A stretch of 64,000 nucleotides of DNA from Tulasnella sp. 424 (GCA_019633425.1 WSUB01000014.1:1-64000); one strand, 5' to 3'; counted from the stretch's first letter, positions 1 through 13,741 are shown. Program-made: numbers and translations. The notes: generated from the letters alone by a model not told the origin.

Positions 1-530
1 AAAAGCCGATGGGCGCTTCGCGACACTTTTATTCCTGCTGGTAAGACCCATCACCCTGACATAACGGGTTCTGGGAATATGGTTGAATTGATGAACCGAT
101 CATCGTTACTGCCAATGGCCCGAAAGGCAGAGTAGCACCGACCTTCCGCTGCCGGGACGCTTCTTCAGCAGGACCAGGGAAGTCGAGACCGGCTTTTTTG
201 GTCGGATTCGATTGGGTTCTTTCGCCTTGACCACTGGAGGAAGAGACCAAATGGGCTCGTGAAACTGTGGCATAACCTCCTCGGACCTCGGGGGCCCCGT
301 CGACGAACTCGATAGAGGAGAGGTCAAGTCGCTGATTCGCAAGCTTCTTGAGTTTCTCCCTCTATGAGCAAGTCGTTTTAATGAGTCGTTAGAATTTTCC
401 TCGAGGCTCGGGAAGGACTTACCAGCCTAGCGCTCTGCTGGAATCCGCTGGAGGAAGTATCGTGGTCCCAATCGGACGGTGACTCAGGCCACGCGGAAGG
501 CCCGGCATCGTGATTGTCGTCTTTTGGCAT
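1..530 (-). CDS. 5' part of a kinase-TPR family gene, cut by the window edge
   Basis: Partial gene on the minus strand. Exon 1 (530-423) starts MPKDDNHDAG and ends at a GTAAGT donor. Exon 2 (361-143) has the same length, 219 nt, as exon 2 of the kinase-TPR gene at 41083-38600 and aligns with it along its length (REKLKKLAN versus RDRLEKLAK; RGGYATVSRA versus SGGHATVSQA). The exon ends at a GTCGGT donor where the paralogues have GTCTGT. The paralogues' next exon begins with the ATP-binding lysine segment AVAVKK; I see no convincing equivalent before the edge. The gene therefore either continues outside the window or is decayed after exon 2. The family role would be Ser/Thr or Tyr-like signalling with TPR partners; that is inference. 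Confidence 0.6.
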
Positions 531-2040
531 AGGGTGTTTTACGCGAGAAAATGCTACGTGTCGATAAGAGTCACCGTTCTTGAATGGGATTTGTAATGAG
601 CTGCAGGGAGAGGGATGCTGATGGAGTATTTAGGAGAACTGGGTGGTGAATCGCGCAAGAAATATTTGATCTCGCACGGCCACGCGCCACAAGATTAAGA
701 CAGCTTGCAGTGCACGACCACACAAAAGCTGAGGCAATTTCGCTAACATGAAAGTTCAATAAGATGCTTCAATATTCGCATACTGCTTTCTCTATGTATT
801 CCTCTATTTATGGTTCCTGTTCGTCGAGTTGCCCCAAACAGCGTCAATGGTCTCTAAACCCGCTCCCCTTGAGGGCTGGCCCACTTGTACGTCTCCTTCA
901 ACATGTTGCATGATAGAAGTAGCGAGAGACTCCTCATGTTGAGTAAATGGGTGTTTGTAGGAAATCAGGAAAGGACATTTTGTGGCAAGATAAACAATTG
1001 CCGTCAACAGATTCCATTCTCGTCTGCCCCTACACACATGAGGAGAACGGTAGTGCACCGACCCAGAATACGGTCGCCATGTGTGAGAAGGAACAGGTCA
1101 TGTTCAGGACGCTCCCAAAGACATTACACGACGCAAGCAATTTCTGCTAAATAGGCTAATCAGCTTGATTTCCACCGAGGGAACTGCATACGTTTTCCGA
1201 AATTTCGTAGACCAACTCGGATACAAGCAAACAACTCCCGTCCAACCGGACACAAGCCATACGCATCTGACATGTCAATTCCTAATTAGGTCGACTCTAC
1301 AAGCGCCGGTCCCTCTGCGCTTTGTGCCTTGGGCTTAAATCCACTCAACTCATGCTTTTAGTTGTGTTGAAACCCGGAATGAAAGGATGTGGCATGTGCG
1401 TGCAGCACGCCATTTCGTCATCCCTGCATCGATCGCCGGGATCTGAGTGTGGTTCATCTCATTACGACAGGTTTGCCTCGGACAGGGTTGAATATGGGCT
1501 CAGTCTTTTGATTAGAGTGCTGGAAGTTTTACGTAAATCTTGGCTGTCGTGAATATCCAGGACTTTCGACGACGGTTCTCCTACTATTGTCGTTTTGCAC
1601 ACCAACATGATTGCATATCCTGTGAGTTTACACAGGATTTGGATCCTGTTTCTCACTCTTGTTGACCTCGAAAGGCTTCAAGTGTACTGAATCGCCTTGG
1701 CCAATCCACAAGAGAAGGTTTGGTGATAGTTACCCATCGTTCGAACCGCATAAACTTGGAGGGCAACCTAGCGCATTTGTCGCCATCCTAAGATTCTGCA
1801 GCTCTATTTCTTTGATTAACTCTCGATCTTGTTCCTACTTCCCAGATTTCCAAAGGCAGTGCTCATCGCCCTGTTCCAAGCCCGCCAAGGAAGGAGGCTG
1901 TCACGACCTTGGTGAACCCTGCCAAGGACCTTGACATTTAAAGGCTTGGCCCCTGGAAAGCTGCTCCCTCCAAGTCACTCTCTTCCTTGACTTCCCCTTC
2001 CAGCTCATTGATCAGTGGCAGGTTTAGCTCGCTCGAAAAC
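531..2040. other. Intergenic, no gene seen
   Basis: About 1.5 kb between the divergent kinase fragment and the first subtilase. Only short overlapping open frames without family motifs or plausible splice chains are present. The right end must hold the subtilase promoter. An ATTTAAAG stretch near 1935-1942, about 100 bp before the start codon, is a possible TATA-like element. Confidence 0.5.
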
Positions 2041-5000
2041 ATGAAGTGTTTGCTGGCCGCCCTAGCGACTGTAACCTCTCTATCTCTTGTTTCTTCCACG
2101 GTTGATATCCATTCGCTAAGGTCTCAAGCGAAGAATGACCCGAACATCGTTCCAGGTGTGTATATCGTAGAGCTGAACGAGCCTGTCGACGAACTCGGTC
2201 GTAGATGGGGTAAAAACGTGAGGAGCGCTCGTGTTTGGTTGTGCCAAGGCGGCCACTGATTGGCGCTATTTTTGTACCACAGGCGCACGATGCCCTTTAT
2301 TCCTCGCTCGACAAATGTGGCGCGAAATGGTCATTACGTCGCCAATACGATACTCCTGGTATATTTATCGGCGCAGCTGTTAATGTTGCAAGCAAAAAAG
2401 ACCTGGCCGCTCTTGCCGACACTCCTCACGTCGTCAGCATCAGACCCGTTTACAGGCGCCCTGCTCCTGCGTCTGTCGCCTTGCGAACGCTCAATGCCAA
2501 GAGCCCACGCCCACTCGATACCTTTGCTCCCCATGTCATGACCGGTGTCGACAAGCTCCATGCCGAAGGCTACTTTGGCGAGGGCATCAGAATTGCTATC
2601 ATCGACACAGGGGTTGACTACATCCACCCCGCTCTTGGCGGTGATTTCGGACCTGGATTCAAAGTTTCACATGGAACTGACTTTGTCGGGGATTATTACA
2701 CCGGAAGTAACACGGCTAAGCCGGACGACGATCCCATGGACTGTGCTGGTCACGGCACGCACGGTGAGCGAGCCTTGGCGGCACATCCCGCGACTTCCTC
2801 TTTTCCCAACCTCTGGCATCCTTCCCCTAGTGGCCGGCATTATAGGTGCGAATTCCAATCCATATAACTTTACTGGCGTTGCTCCGCGCGCTACTCTCGG
2901 CATGTAGTACGTCTAATGCATCCCATGCGTTGGCAAGCTCATGCTTAACTCATGCTTACCGGCTCCACAGTAGGATCTTTGGTTGTGCAGGTGCCACTAC
3001 CGACGATATAATCATCGCAGCCTTGCTCAAGGCACATCGCGACAAACATGATATCATATCCCTGTCCCTCGGAGGAGCTGGGGCGTGGACGGAGGGGTTC
3101 CTTAATGATGTTGTTTCACGGATTGCTGCGGCCGGTGTCGTCGTCACGGCAGCTGGGGGTAAGCATCATCTGTTCCGTTCTTTGTAATGCTTGGTCTAAT
3201 AAGTCGTTTGTAACTAAACCAGGTAATGACGGGCAATATGGTGCATTCTACGGCACATCTCCCTCCACGGGTCGCAATGTCATCAGCGTTGCGTCGGTCG
3301 AGAACACCCAGCTCATCGTTCAAAAAGTTCAATTAAACAACGGGCACTCGGCTATTCCTTACTACTCATTCGAACCTTTGTTCGTTCGGGGAAGCCTTCC
3401 CATTTACGCTACATCTCAGGACACCAAGGTTACAAATGACGCTTGTTCACCATTACCGAGCTCAACCCCGGATCTCAGTAAGTATGTTGTCATTATCCGA
3501 GCAGGAGGATGTAGTTTCCGTGACAAGGTCACCCATGTGAAGGATCGAGGTGCCCAGTATGCGTTGTTTTACAACAACGTCGACGAGCCCATCTACCTCG
3601 AGACGCCTGGACTCATATCTGCCATGATTTCCAAAGCGGATGGAGAATACGTGAGTCTTTAATAATCATTCTCGCATGATATCAGACCTTTTTCTTATCG
3701 ATTCTTCACCAAAAATAGCTTGTCAATCAGTACGGCCGCGGGGCTAATCTTCAGTTAACTTTCCCTCAGTTTGAACCACCAAGTGTGATCCCTAGTCCTT
3801 TTGGAGGTTTGGTTGTACGCAATATGCTTTTTCGTCACAGATCGTGCATGGATCCCGATGCTGAGACAGCATCTACCTACAGTCGTCCTTCTCGTCGTAC
3901 GGTCCAACTTGGGATCTAGAATCCAAACCAAGCGTTGCTGCTCCCGGAGGTAAGTCACGAGAGCGTTTTATCTAGATAAACTACTCAACGTGATCTATTA
4001 TAGGCAATATTTTATCTACTATGGTGAGAACACAGCTTCCCCCACCTTGACATCAATTAATGACGCAAGCAATTCTCCACAGACTCGAGATCAAGGCTAC
4101 TATGCAATTATGTCAGGAACGTCTATGGCAACTCCCTTCGTCGCTGGAGTCTCTGCGTTGCTTTTGCAGAAGCATGGGAAGGGCAAGACTACCGCGCTCA
4201 GGATGCGAAGTTTGCTGGAGAACACCGGAAAGGCTGTCCCGAGTTCAAACTCGAGGAAATACGGGCCGTTCGGCATCCCGGACCCGCTTCAGGCTCTGGC
4301 TCAGGCTGGGGCTGGATTGTTGGATGCGTACAAAGCAGCCCATGGCAAAACAATCGTGACCCCAAGTAAGTATTATTGCGATTACTGTTGGGAGCTTCTG
4401 GTTAGTGACGGGTGGCCACTGGCCAAAACTCACAGCCGAAGTTCGTCTCAACGATACCGCTTATACCAAGTCCTTTCAAATCATTACCATCCATAACACT
4501 TCCAAAGAAGCCCAGAATTACAGGATCACTCACGTGCCAGCTGGGACTATGATTCCCTTTGACTCGCACCAGCAAGCGATCACCTATCCCGTCCCGTTAG
4601 ACAAACACTACGCCACGGTCACAGTCAACCCAAGCTGGCTGTCGGTTCAGTCTGGGAAGTCAGCCTCAGTCGCCGTGATTTTTCATCCTCCAAAGGGAGT
4701 CGACCAGACGAAACTCCCTGTGTACAGTGGGTTCTTGAATGTCGCCAGTGCGGAGGACTCGGTTCATGTGGCTTATATGGGCGTTGTTGGCGCGATGAGG
4801 GGCATGAAGATTTGGGATCGCACGACGGACTGTGAGTGTTCGAGTCGAGTATTGTTTCCTGGCAGAGATTATATTCCAGGAACATTGTCGAACTTTAGAC
4901 TTTCCGGTTGCGGGGCCTTTCATAATCGATCCCGCGGGGAACGTCCAGAATAAGCCAGTCACCTACAAGTGGAGAAATAGTGCGCACTGTATCGTCCCGT

Positions 5001-5442
5001 TCATCTGCTGGCCATAACTCACCATATTACGTCCTAGGCACCGACTACCCTGCTGTCGTCTCCCGAAGGCTCGCCGGGTCACCCCTCGTCCAGATTGATT
5101 TGGTCAACCCTGACTTGAGGCTCACGGACCCAGCTCCCAAAGTCCCGATTGTGGGGAGCCTCCAGAAGAATACCTATGTCGGGAGGAATACGAATGGTTC
5201 GTTGGAGAACAACGGGATCAGTGTGTTTGGAGTGAGTGGCTCGTCCGCCTCCGGGACGGCCGATTCATTGACCCATCCGCGCCTCTGCACAGCTCCAAAC
5301 CCCAACATTTAGCAACGGAACGACCATCCCAAATGGCAAGTATAAGATACTTCTACGTGCCCTCAGGATTAAGGGAGACCCTACGAAGAAATTTGATTAT
5401 GATAGCTGGTTGAGCCCCGAGATTGACATTGACCATAGCTAG
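2041..5442 (+). CDS. Secreted subtilisin-like serine protease (S8, PA-domain type), copy 1
   Basis: Thirteen exons: 2041-2217, 2283-2763, 2831-2906, 2971-3158, 3223-3650, 3719-3814, 3883-3949, 4004-4023, 4083-4365, 4436-4831, 4899-4979, 5038-5231, 5293-5442. They give 878 aa in one consistent frame. Order: signal peptide (MKCLLAALATVTSLSL), inhibitor-I9-type propeptide (to about residue 118), S8 catalytic core with Asp167 (AIIDTG), His216 (GHGTHVAG) and Ser525 (SGTSMATP), a PA-like insert within the core, then a C-terminal Fn3-like region. All three catalytic residues are present, so the enzyme should be active as an extracellular endopeptidase of the Vpr/pyrolysin type. It is a paralogue of 21853-25317. 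It carries an intron (4024-4082) the paralogue lacks and lacks one the paralogue has. Exon 8 is only 20 nt. Confidence 0.9.
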
Positions 5443-7388
5443 GGAGGGCCGTTTAATTTTATAGTAGAGGCTAATGATACGATTGTTGTTGCGGACCTGT
5501 CGGGACTGGGCGAGGCAGTATCATCGAGTGCTCAACCACTTCAGGCTGGACCTTTGCGACTGACCATGAATATACATGGATGGTGCCTCGCCAGGGCTAC
5601 TGCGGATGATACCAGCGTTAAATCTGAAATGGCTTTGTTAAGTCGGCGAAACCAAAGTGGCGCTTCGCAAGGATACCCAAGTTTTCTGGCCATAGCGGTG
5701 GGATTCGTGGACTGACTTCCACCGAAGCCAAATGGGCAGCAACAAGGGATTGGTTCCGTTGCAGCCGCTGCGGACGATAGTTGATAGCTCGTACCTGTTC
5801 TTTTCCCGCCAAACATACTCAACTAAGACAATGGTTACTGTAGATTTGGCTCCGGCCTTGGTAACTTGCAGTGAATTACGTCTTGAGACGATCGGGAGAA
5901 TTAGGATGCAGAGAATCTAGGAACAACCTTCACTTTTGCCAAACAAAGCCTAATGGATGTGAGTTCGGTAATTCGAGATGACGTCATTCCACGAAGCTTG
6001 TGGGGAACTGTAACTCAGTTTTGTCATTCCGGAAGCAGACTGTGGCGGTTATTGCTTCACCTTCCAATTTCAGCTTCCGGCCTCCTGTTTCGTTATCTCC
6101 GAGCCCCTAAGGTCTTCAGAAGACCACCCATTCACCTCCAAGAGGTCTTGTCAGCAAACACATCTACTCATTGAATCTAATATTCGGCAAATGGCTTCAA
6201 AAGACGGCGGGCAGCGGGCGGCGATACAGACATATGTTGGGAGGCCGGTATTCTCATGTGCAAAATGCGCTGCAACTCTGGTGGGGCTTCAAACGAGAGT
6301 CGGAGAGTCGGTCAGGAGGTTCATTAATGGGATATTCTAGGCATTGCAGGATGAACTGATTAGCAAAGCGTTTTCTGGAAGAGAAGGAAGGGCATAGTAA
6401 GCGATGGACCGAGGGACGTTTTCCGAGCGTCGAGCTGACTGGTCGAATGGACGGGTCATGTCTCAGCTTGTTACACTCCGCCGTCAACATAAAACTAGGG
6501 AAAAAGGAAGAGCGAACATTACTGTGAGGGAATGACCAATTGTCCTGATTCGGCTGCTCGGATCTCGGCTGACGTTTCGGTTTCTCCGAATCGGGTTCTG
6601 TAGGACCGGGGTGCATACGGTGAGCCCCATCCGGATCCGCGGCGCTGTAAGCTGTAATGAAATGACTGACACCCTCCGGAAGGTTGCGGATATTCTATGT
6701 GTAGGGTGTGGCAGTCTTGTCGGTTGGACTTACCTGAAGGCCCACGAGCAAAGTCAGCGTTACAAAGAAGGTTCGGGTCGCTTCACGTTCACTTCCGGAC
6801 TGCGGTCGGGCTGACTGGGACGTTCTCGGCGTGACTCGTGCACAGGCAAATACATCATCGAGAAGGAACGGATAACTCGGGACAACGCTTGGGAGTTGGA
6901 TTCGTAGGCCGGGAGTTCGAGATTGCCGGGGAGGCTGTGGAGGCGCAAATCGCACGTCTCATGATGTCGATGTACCGGTAGCGTTGTCAAGGGGGATTTC
7001 AATGACCGGATTGCGTGTCTGGGGTGAACTGAGACGAGTTCGAGTTGTGCGCTTGCAACGCGTTTTCAGGCAGAGGGTGTTTTGACGAGTAGAAAAAGGG
7101 CGAGGGCTTCTTCGAACCGCGGGATGGCGCAAGCGCTAACACACCAGCGGCTTTGGTCTCGGACTGACCACGCTCTCCTCTCCTCCCACTCTCGCTTCTC
7201 TCTCTTGCCAACATTCTTCAATTTATACGACCACAACGCAACGATTCGACCAAATTACACTGCTAACGCTGCCAGAACTGGATAGGTGCACAGTGAGCAT
7301 CGTCTTGTAGTAGTACGCCACCGCACGCGTAGATCTCAGACGTCGATTTGATAAAGGCAACACCAAGTACCCACCCATCGTCCCAGCC
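5443..7388. other. Intergenic, no gene seen
   Basis: About 1.95 kb between the subtilase and CCR4, both on the plus strand. Short open frames occur on both strands (for example minus 6254-6616), but none shows a recognisable domain or a splice chain with conserved sequence. It should contain the subtilase 3' UTR and the CCR4 promoter and 5' UTR. Confidence 0.45.
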
Positions 7389-9800
7389 ATGGCCATCTAC
7401 TTCCCAGTCCCCGTTACTCCAAACGGGAGACACGACGGCCCAGGGCATCATCAACAGTGGACATCTCCAACAGCTTACAACGGTCTTGTAACATACCAAC
7501 AATCCCTCGGACACCCTTCATATCACTCTCCTTCCACCCACTCTCAACAAACTCCTCTCAGACCTCAATCAACCGCTCCTCAGCCACCTCTCACTCATCA
7601 CTGGCAACAGCAACTCATCAAGTATGAGGCATCCCGTGGTGCAGCCCAACCCCATCATCGCGCTCGTACCTCCGCTTTCACCCTGCGCAATACCACCAAA
7701 TCCGCCATCCCCATCACAAATCCCAACGCGCATCGGACACAGGGAAGCATCTCGGATCGTACAGATGCAAGCGGTGATGAACCAACGAGAGAGGGAACTC
7801 CCTCGGGGACGGGTCATCCTTCATCCACGGTGGGCCCCGTCACGTCATCATCCCCGACTATCGCCCCACGTCCGACGTCGTCCCGGCCAAAGGAAGAATC
7901 AACATGGACGACTTTGGATATGGGTGGGATGCGCCTCAAGAACCTCTCACCTTCGTTATTCAAGCTTTCTTACTTGACCACATTGTACATCAATCACAAC
8001 AACTTGACCTCCATTCCTCCGGCCATCGCTCAACTCCGCAATCTCATCCATCTCGACCTATCTTCAAATCAACTCAGCTCGCTCCCGCCAGAGCTTGGTA
8101 TGCTCACGTCGCTTCGGGAATTACTTCTCTTTGACAACATGTTGGAGACCTTGCCTCCGCAATTGGGAACTCTGCACCAGCTAGTGATGATCGGGTTGGA
8201 AGGCAATCCAATCCACCAGGATTATCGCAAGACCCTTCAAGAGCACGGTACCCAGGCACTCATCGCTTCCCTGCGCGATTCGTGTCCCGTTCCACCTCCG
8301 CCACCAGAACGTTTGTGGAAGCACGTACAACCGCGGTATCCTCCAGATCTCGAGCCCACAGCCGAAACGTTCACGCTACTCTGCTACAATATTCTGTGCG
8401 AACGCTACGCGACTTCAAACATGTATGGCTACACTCCATCATGGGCGCTTGCATGGGATTACCGGAAGGAGTTAATCTTGACGGAAGTTGCCAACTACGA
8501 AGCGGACTTCCTTTGTCTCCAGGTGAGCTATTCTGGGTGTTGCATGTGCACCGGTGATTAAATTACGGCCAACTACACAGGAAGTGGATGCTGCGCAGTA
8601 TGAGGAATACTTCATGCGTCTCCTCGAACCCCAAGGTTACGATGGCATTTTCTCGCCCAAGTCGAGGGCTAGGACTATGTCCGAGTCTCAACGGCGGCAC
8701 GTCGATGGCTGTGCTATTTTCTTCAAGAAGGACAAGTAAGGCTAAAGACGTATAGTTGGTTTACCAACCCCGCCTGATACCTCTCCCTTTTCTAGGTATG
8801 CTCTTGTAGAACGTCAAACCATCGAGTTCAACTCAGCCGCACATCACAACCGTCGGGAGGATTCAAGGTTCAATGGTTCCGAAGACATGTACAACCGCGT
8901 ATTCACCAAGGACAATATCGCCATTATTGCCCTGATGGAAAACCGTGCAACCGGTTCGCGCCTCATCGTCGTCAACGTGCACGTTCATTGGGACCCTGAG
9001 TTCAGGGATGTCAAGTTGATCCAGGTGGCGATCATGATGGAGGAGTTGGAGAAGATTGCGAAGCGCTTCGCCGCACTTTCCCCGAGGTTGCTGGATGGAC
9101 AACATGGGCCGACAGGATCTGCAAACGGTCGCGCCAACGGCGCCAACGGTACCAACGGCGTCAACGGCACTCACTCGGCTTCGTCGACGCCCGAGCCAAC
9201 GGAGCCTGCTCAGCCTCCCCGAAAGGCACCTTCGTACGACGATGGGTCACGAATCCCAACCATCATCTGCGGCGACTTCAACTCTATCCCTCAATCCGGA
9301 GTGTACGAGTTCCTCGTCAACGGCACGCTCTCGCCCACGCACGAAGACTTTATGACGCACAAGTACGGCAAGTACACCGACGAGTTATCCGACAAGGGTG
9401 GATTGCGTCACAACTTGTCGCTCAAGAGCGCGTACAATACGGCGTTGGGCAACGAACTGCCGATTACGAATTACACTCCGAGCTTCAAGGGAGTGATTGA
9501 TTATATTTGGTTCAGTAGTTTGAGCTTGGGTGTGGAAGCTGTGCTTGGAGAGGTGGATCAGTCGTATTTGGATAAGGTCGTTGGGTTCCCGAATGCCCAC
9601 TTCCCATCTGAGTGAGTGCTTCTCAATATGAGAGGAAATAGCTCCGTCATGCTAAACTCTTTCGTTTGTGTAGTCACGTTTGCATCATCTCCGAATTCCG
9701 TGTGCTCAGGCCCAAGGACAAGGATCCAGCTGTGCAAGGCTCCACTGCTCGTCCGATCCAAGCCTTCGCCAACGGCCGCAACGCTCAAACCCGAAAGTGA
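7389..9800 (+). CDS. CCR4: CCR4 poly(A) deadenylase, catalytic subunit of CCR4-NOT
   Basis: Four exons: 7389-8522, 8581-8735, 8796-9611, 9674-9800; 743 aa. The N-terminus is Q/H/P/S/T-rich. Leucine-rich repeats follow at about residues 170-275 (LTTLYINHNNLTSIPP, LIHLDLSSNQLSSLP), which bind the CAF1 nuclease. The C-terminal EEP exonuclease domain carries Glu379 (LQEVD), ICGDFNSIP and the final SDH of the active site; the SDH is formed across the last intron (GA|T), which supports the model. An Asn/Gly/Thr-rich loop (about ANGRANGANGTNG) interrupts the nuclease domain. Function by family: shortening of mRNA poly(A) tails in the cytoplasm. The start is the first ATG of the long open frame; an upstream spliced start cannot be excluded. 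Confidence 0.93.
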
Positions 9801-10109
9801 ATTTAATGTAGCATGCGTTGCTGCCGATCTTCAATTATCCTTTGGCCCTTTTTAACCGCATCGTATATAGGCTGTCTTCCTTTTGGTTGATGTAGTTTTA
9901 ACTCCAAAGGAGTATCTTGTTCCTTCTCCTCTCCTCTCTCCTTTTATTCTTTCTCGTCTGCGTTTTCTGGCTATTCGTTGGCTTGAACATCCCTCATATG
10001 TTTAATGTACGAGAGTGTTCCTGTTCTTTTATAGTATGTGCTTTTTTGTGTGCTCTTACCATCAATAAAAGTTGTTTTCTAAATCGAATACGCATTATTT
10101 CTCTCGACA
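9801..10109. terminator. Convergent 3' region of CCR4 and VPS53
   Basis: Short space between the stop codons of two convergent genes. The left part is T-rich and contains AATAAA at 10064-10069, a candidate polyadenylation signal for CCR4. It lies 41 bp from the VPS53 stop, so the two 3' UTRs probably overlap. Confidence 0.4.
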
Positions 10110-13100
10110 CTACGAAACAGGGTGGTTTCCCGACGCCGCGTCCGCTGCTGCACGATCTCGCTCTCGTCGCATTGTGAAGTTGACCAATCTCCGGAGATCT
10201 GAGAAGACCTCGCGCTTGGGTTCACTTGGTGATGGTGCTGGACTGAGGCTGCCGAGCGGTGGGGTCATTAGACCCGAATTTGAAGGCGTGGCAAGCAGGG
10301 GCAGCGATGTTGAGCTGTTGTTTGGCGTGTTGAGGGCCGACCCGGCAATAATTGGCCCCACTGGAGGGTCCATGTCGAGCGAGGACAGGAATGAAGTGGC
10401 TTCGAGCTCGCTCATCCTACTGGTCATTGCCAAGAATGTATCCAGGATCTCGTTCTGTTCCGCTTTGGAGACGCCTTTAAGGTCAATGACCTAGAACGGA
10501 CGCACGTGTTGAGTATACAGCCCCCGAGACTCAGAAAGGAGCTTGCCTTCTGGAAATTGGAGAATGAAGAATCTCCGATGAGGAGGGTATAGTTGCTGAT
10601 AAAACCAGCCGAAGGATCCTTTTGGATAGCTGGTTAGCCAAGTGATTTCCCTGTGACCAATGCTCACCCACCGTCGGAGAGTTGATAACCTTCAGTAAGG
10701 TTTCCAGCTGTGTCGTGCTTTTGGTGACAGAGCGAGCGTAGCTGTACCGGGTAGGAGGGGTTAGAACCCAAAGCGCCCGATGTGAGGGCGCTGACATACG
10801 ATGCAGACAGAGCGGCGCTCTCCATTCCCTGAGGGAAACGCAAAAGACAAGCTTTGACGCCTTGAAGGTCAATCATCACCTGAAAGTAATGTGGCGTCAG
10901 GTCGCGTCCTCTTCGAAGCGCGAACGAGCGCACCTGCTGAGCGCCCACGTCTTTCAACGGACGACTCTTGACCAAGGCATTGGTGAAACGGGCGATTAAA
11001 AGACTTCCCGACGCCATCAGCTTCAACTTGCGCTTATTGTCAGGTTTTGGCCGTACCTCGCTGCTTTGTCGTAGAAGTTTCTCAAGTACTTCTTTTGTTC
11101 AATGTGCGGCCGGACGACTTCCAGAACAGAGCCCACCGCTTTGACCAGGTCGCTAACGTAAGGCGATTCTCCGCTAACCGTATCTAGGGCGCCCCATTGC
11201 GTCTTTATCATTGAAGCGAAGGCTGGTTCGCATGCAGCTTCGAGTTCACGAAGAAGAACTACTATGCATGATGATATCACGCTAGACACCAGATTTGTCT
11301 CAAATCCAGTCCGACAGAAGGCCATTCCTGGAACGTACCTGACGAAGAGGTCACGTTCCGTTTGTAACGAAACTTTCTCTTGATAGTCTTCGCTAATCTT
11401 CTCTTTGATTTTGTCCTCGAGCTTCGTAAAAGCTGTGGGTAAGTAACCGAAGCTGATGACCTCAAGTTTTGGTTGCGCTGACCTCAGACGACGTGGTTTG
11501 GCAATAGTCCGCAGTGTTGAGGACCGTGCAAGCTGTCTTGACCTCTGAAAATCTTCCTTCCATGGAACGTCGCTCCCGCTCAGTCTTCGGTGTACTGGTC
11601 CACAACCTTCCGTTAAGCCTATTGCTACCGCCCATCCGAACAGAGATGCTTACCCTTTGATTCCAGCGAAGAGAACATCCTCTTTTTGATGCGTACATCG
11701 TTAGAGTACGTGTGTGTGGCCACGAAGAAACATGCTAACCTGCATATATGGCTAGCCATTTCTTGTGCAGGTTCGCCATGTCAAACAGCGGCTTCCCATT
11801 GAAAAGCTTGGCACATTGTTCAAGTGTTTGGGCATAGAAATAGAAGAGCTCTGTCGACGAGGGAAGGACCGCCTGACGTTCGCCTTCGTTGGTTGCACCA
11901 GCCGATCCGCTTGCACTGTCAATGGATTGGCGTGACTTGGCTGCCCCTCGAAATGGTGCAAGCATGTCTGCCAGGGCCCTAGGGCGTCCGGAGGAGTCAG
12001 GTTCAACGTTTCAGAGCCAGTTGATGGAAGAACATACTTGTCTTGCGCATCAACAAAGATGCTCATATATTGCTCGAATGCGGATGATATAGTGGATCGT
12101 GGAGACAATCCCGGCCGAAGAGGAGAAGCGGCTAGCTGCACGAGTTCAGCAAACTGCACACAAATGAACATCAGAGATTTATATAGTCGCCCAGTACTGC
12201 GATGGAAGGTCCTCACTGGAATGCCGTATTTGGTAGCCATGAGGCTTTCGAAATCAAATGTCATTTGCAAGGCTTCAAGTAGTTGAGCAACGCTCATCGT
12301 CGACGAAGTCTTGGCTAAGAGGGTGGATAGATCTTCCCTGGAAGTGACAGTACCTGTCAAGAGTAGCCGAACAGTCCCGTGACTGTCATACCGACCTTGT
12401 GATTTCGGCAAACCTTGCAACCAGATGTTCTCCCGCCTTCCACGCTGGAGGGAAGATTTGGCTATAATCCTCATCCGACGACGAAAGCTGCTTGCGGAAC
12501 CAAGAGAATCTGCGAGATAAATTATCCAGCTGGCCAGCCTGGTTATTGTTTCAAGAGTCAGTAGTCAAGCGGGAACCTACGACACAATTAGAATACCTCG
12601 TCCGACGGCTTGAAGATCCTTCGGTAGTCTTTTAGTTCCATAGAGCAGTATCGATCGATATATTGGTCCCTACGCATCAAATATAATTCCGATCCATCAG
12701 TGCTGGCAAAGTGGTAGACGTAATTGATGGCGCCCACCGTACATCTTCTCCTAAAACATCTACTACAAGACATCCTTGACTAATTAATGTTGGACTGATG
12801 GGCTTGCTTGGATCTTGAAGAAAACTACGAGGGAGAGAAGTAAGCCTGGAAACAGTTTGTGGAGTCTAATGGATGTCGTACAAGGTGTCAAAGTCGCGTT
12901 CGAGCTGGGTCCGAATACGACCTTGCACTGCCTGAAAACGCTTCGTTAAAGCAGCGACCCTTGGCACGGTAGAGTATGACTTGAAGAATGCGAAAAGCTC
13001 TTTCGTTGCCTGCTCATGTCTTAGTTCGACAGAGTTTTCCGAGTAGTACAATCGTCACAAACCGAAAGAGTATGAGCAATTTGAGTGTAGTCCTTCGCAT

Positions 13101-13741
13101 CAGCAAGATTTTCGAGTTGGGACACACTATTGACTTGAATGTAATTCGTCAGGGGCGAGGGCAGAAACCGGCTGGGTCACTCACCAAGTATCTGCAGGCG
13201 CTTCAAGGATGTTATCGTGGTAACAAGATTCTTTTTACCGAGATCAAGAATTTGAATTTCTTTTGTAATATCCTGGACAATTGCTTCCGACTCGGTTGCC
13301 TTTTCCCGGATACGGTTCATCTGCGCGAGCAGTTCCTGCACCAGAAAAGGTTGGCAAACATAATCCATTTGAACAGTAAATGCAGGTAGAGCTCACCGCA
13401 ATAAGTTCCTGTATCGTTTGCAGTCGGTTTGGGTCCTGGTCGCGTCGCAGCTCAAGTCTAAGAGCGTCGATCTCATCTTGGATTTCCTTTTGTTGAACCG
13501 CAAGTTGCTTCCGTACGGTGTCCAACCGAGCTAGCGATTCTTCTATTTAGAGTTTTGATGAGTTATATCTGAGCCGCGTTTATCAGGAGAGCACTGCCTT
13601 GCCATTAGGGAACAGGGTGTTCAGGCTGTCGACTGGACTAAAGGAAGTGAGAGTGTCGAGGGGATCTCCCGGAGATGGATCAAGTAACAGGATTCTCTGA
13701 AGACCGGCGACCACATCTTGAGGTAGCTCTTGCTGCTGCAT
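10110..13741 (-). CDS. VPS53: VPS53, subunit of the GARP tethering complex
   Basis: About 20 exons on the minus strand. Diagnostic stretches are LFPNEESLARLDTV, an N-terminal coiled coil (AIVQDITKEIQILDLG, TTITSLKRLQIL), DPSKPISPTLIS followed by GCLVVDVLGEDVR, and FVDAQDK. They match the Vps53 family from N- to C-terminus, then a Pro/Ser-rich tail. GARP tethers endosome-derived vesicles at the trans-Golgi. Two introns appear to use GC donors: intron 1 (13602-13543, donor GCAAGG) and the last intron (10546-10491, donor GCAAGC). In both cases the family sequence is restored only with that splice (LFPN|E and NFQK|VIDLKG). The start at 13741 (MQQQELPQ) gives a normal N-terminus. Short introns around 11420-11510 are my least certain boundaries. 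Confidence 0.88.

Noticed and set aside
11889..12286. Plus-strand open frames within VPS53
   Set aside because: They overlap well-supported VPS53 exons on the other strand and show no motif.
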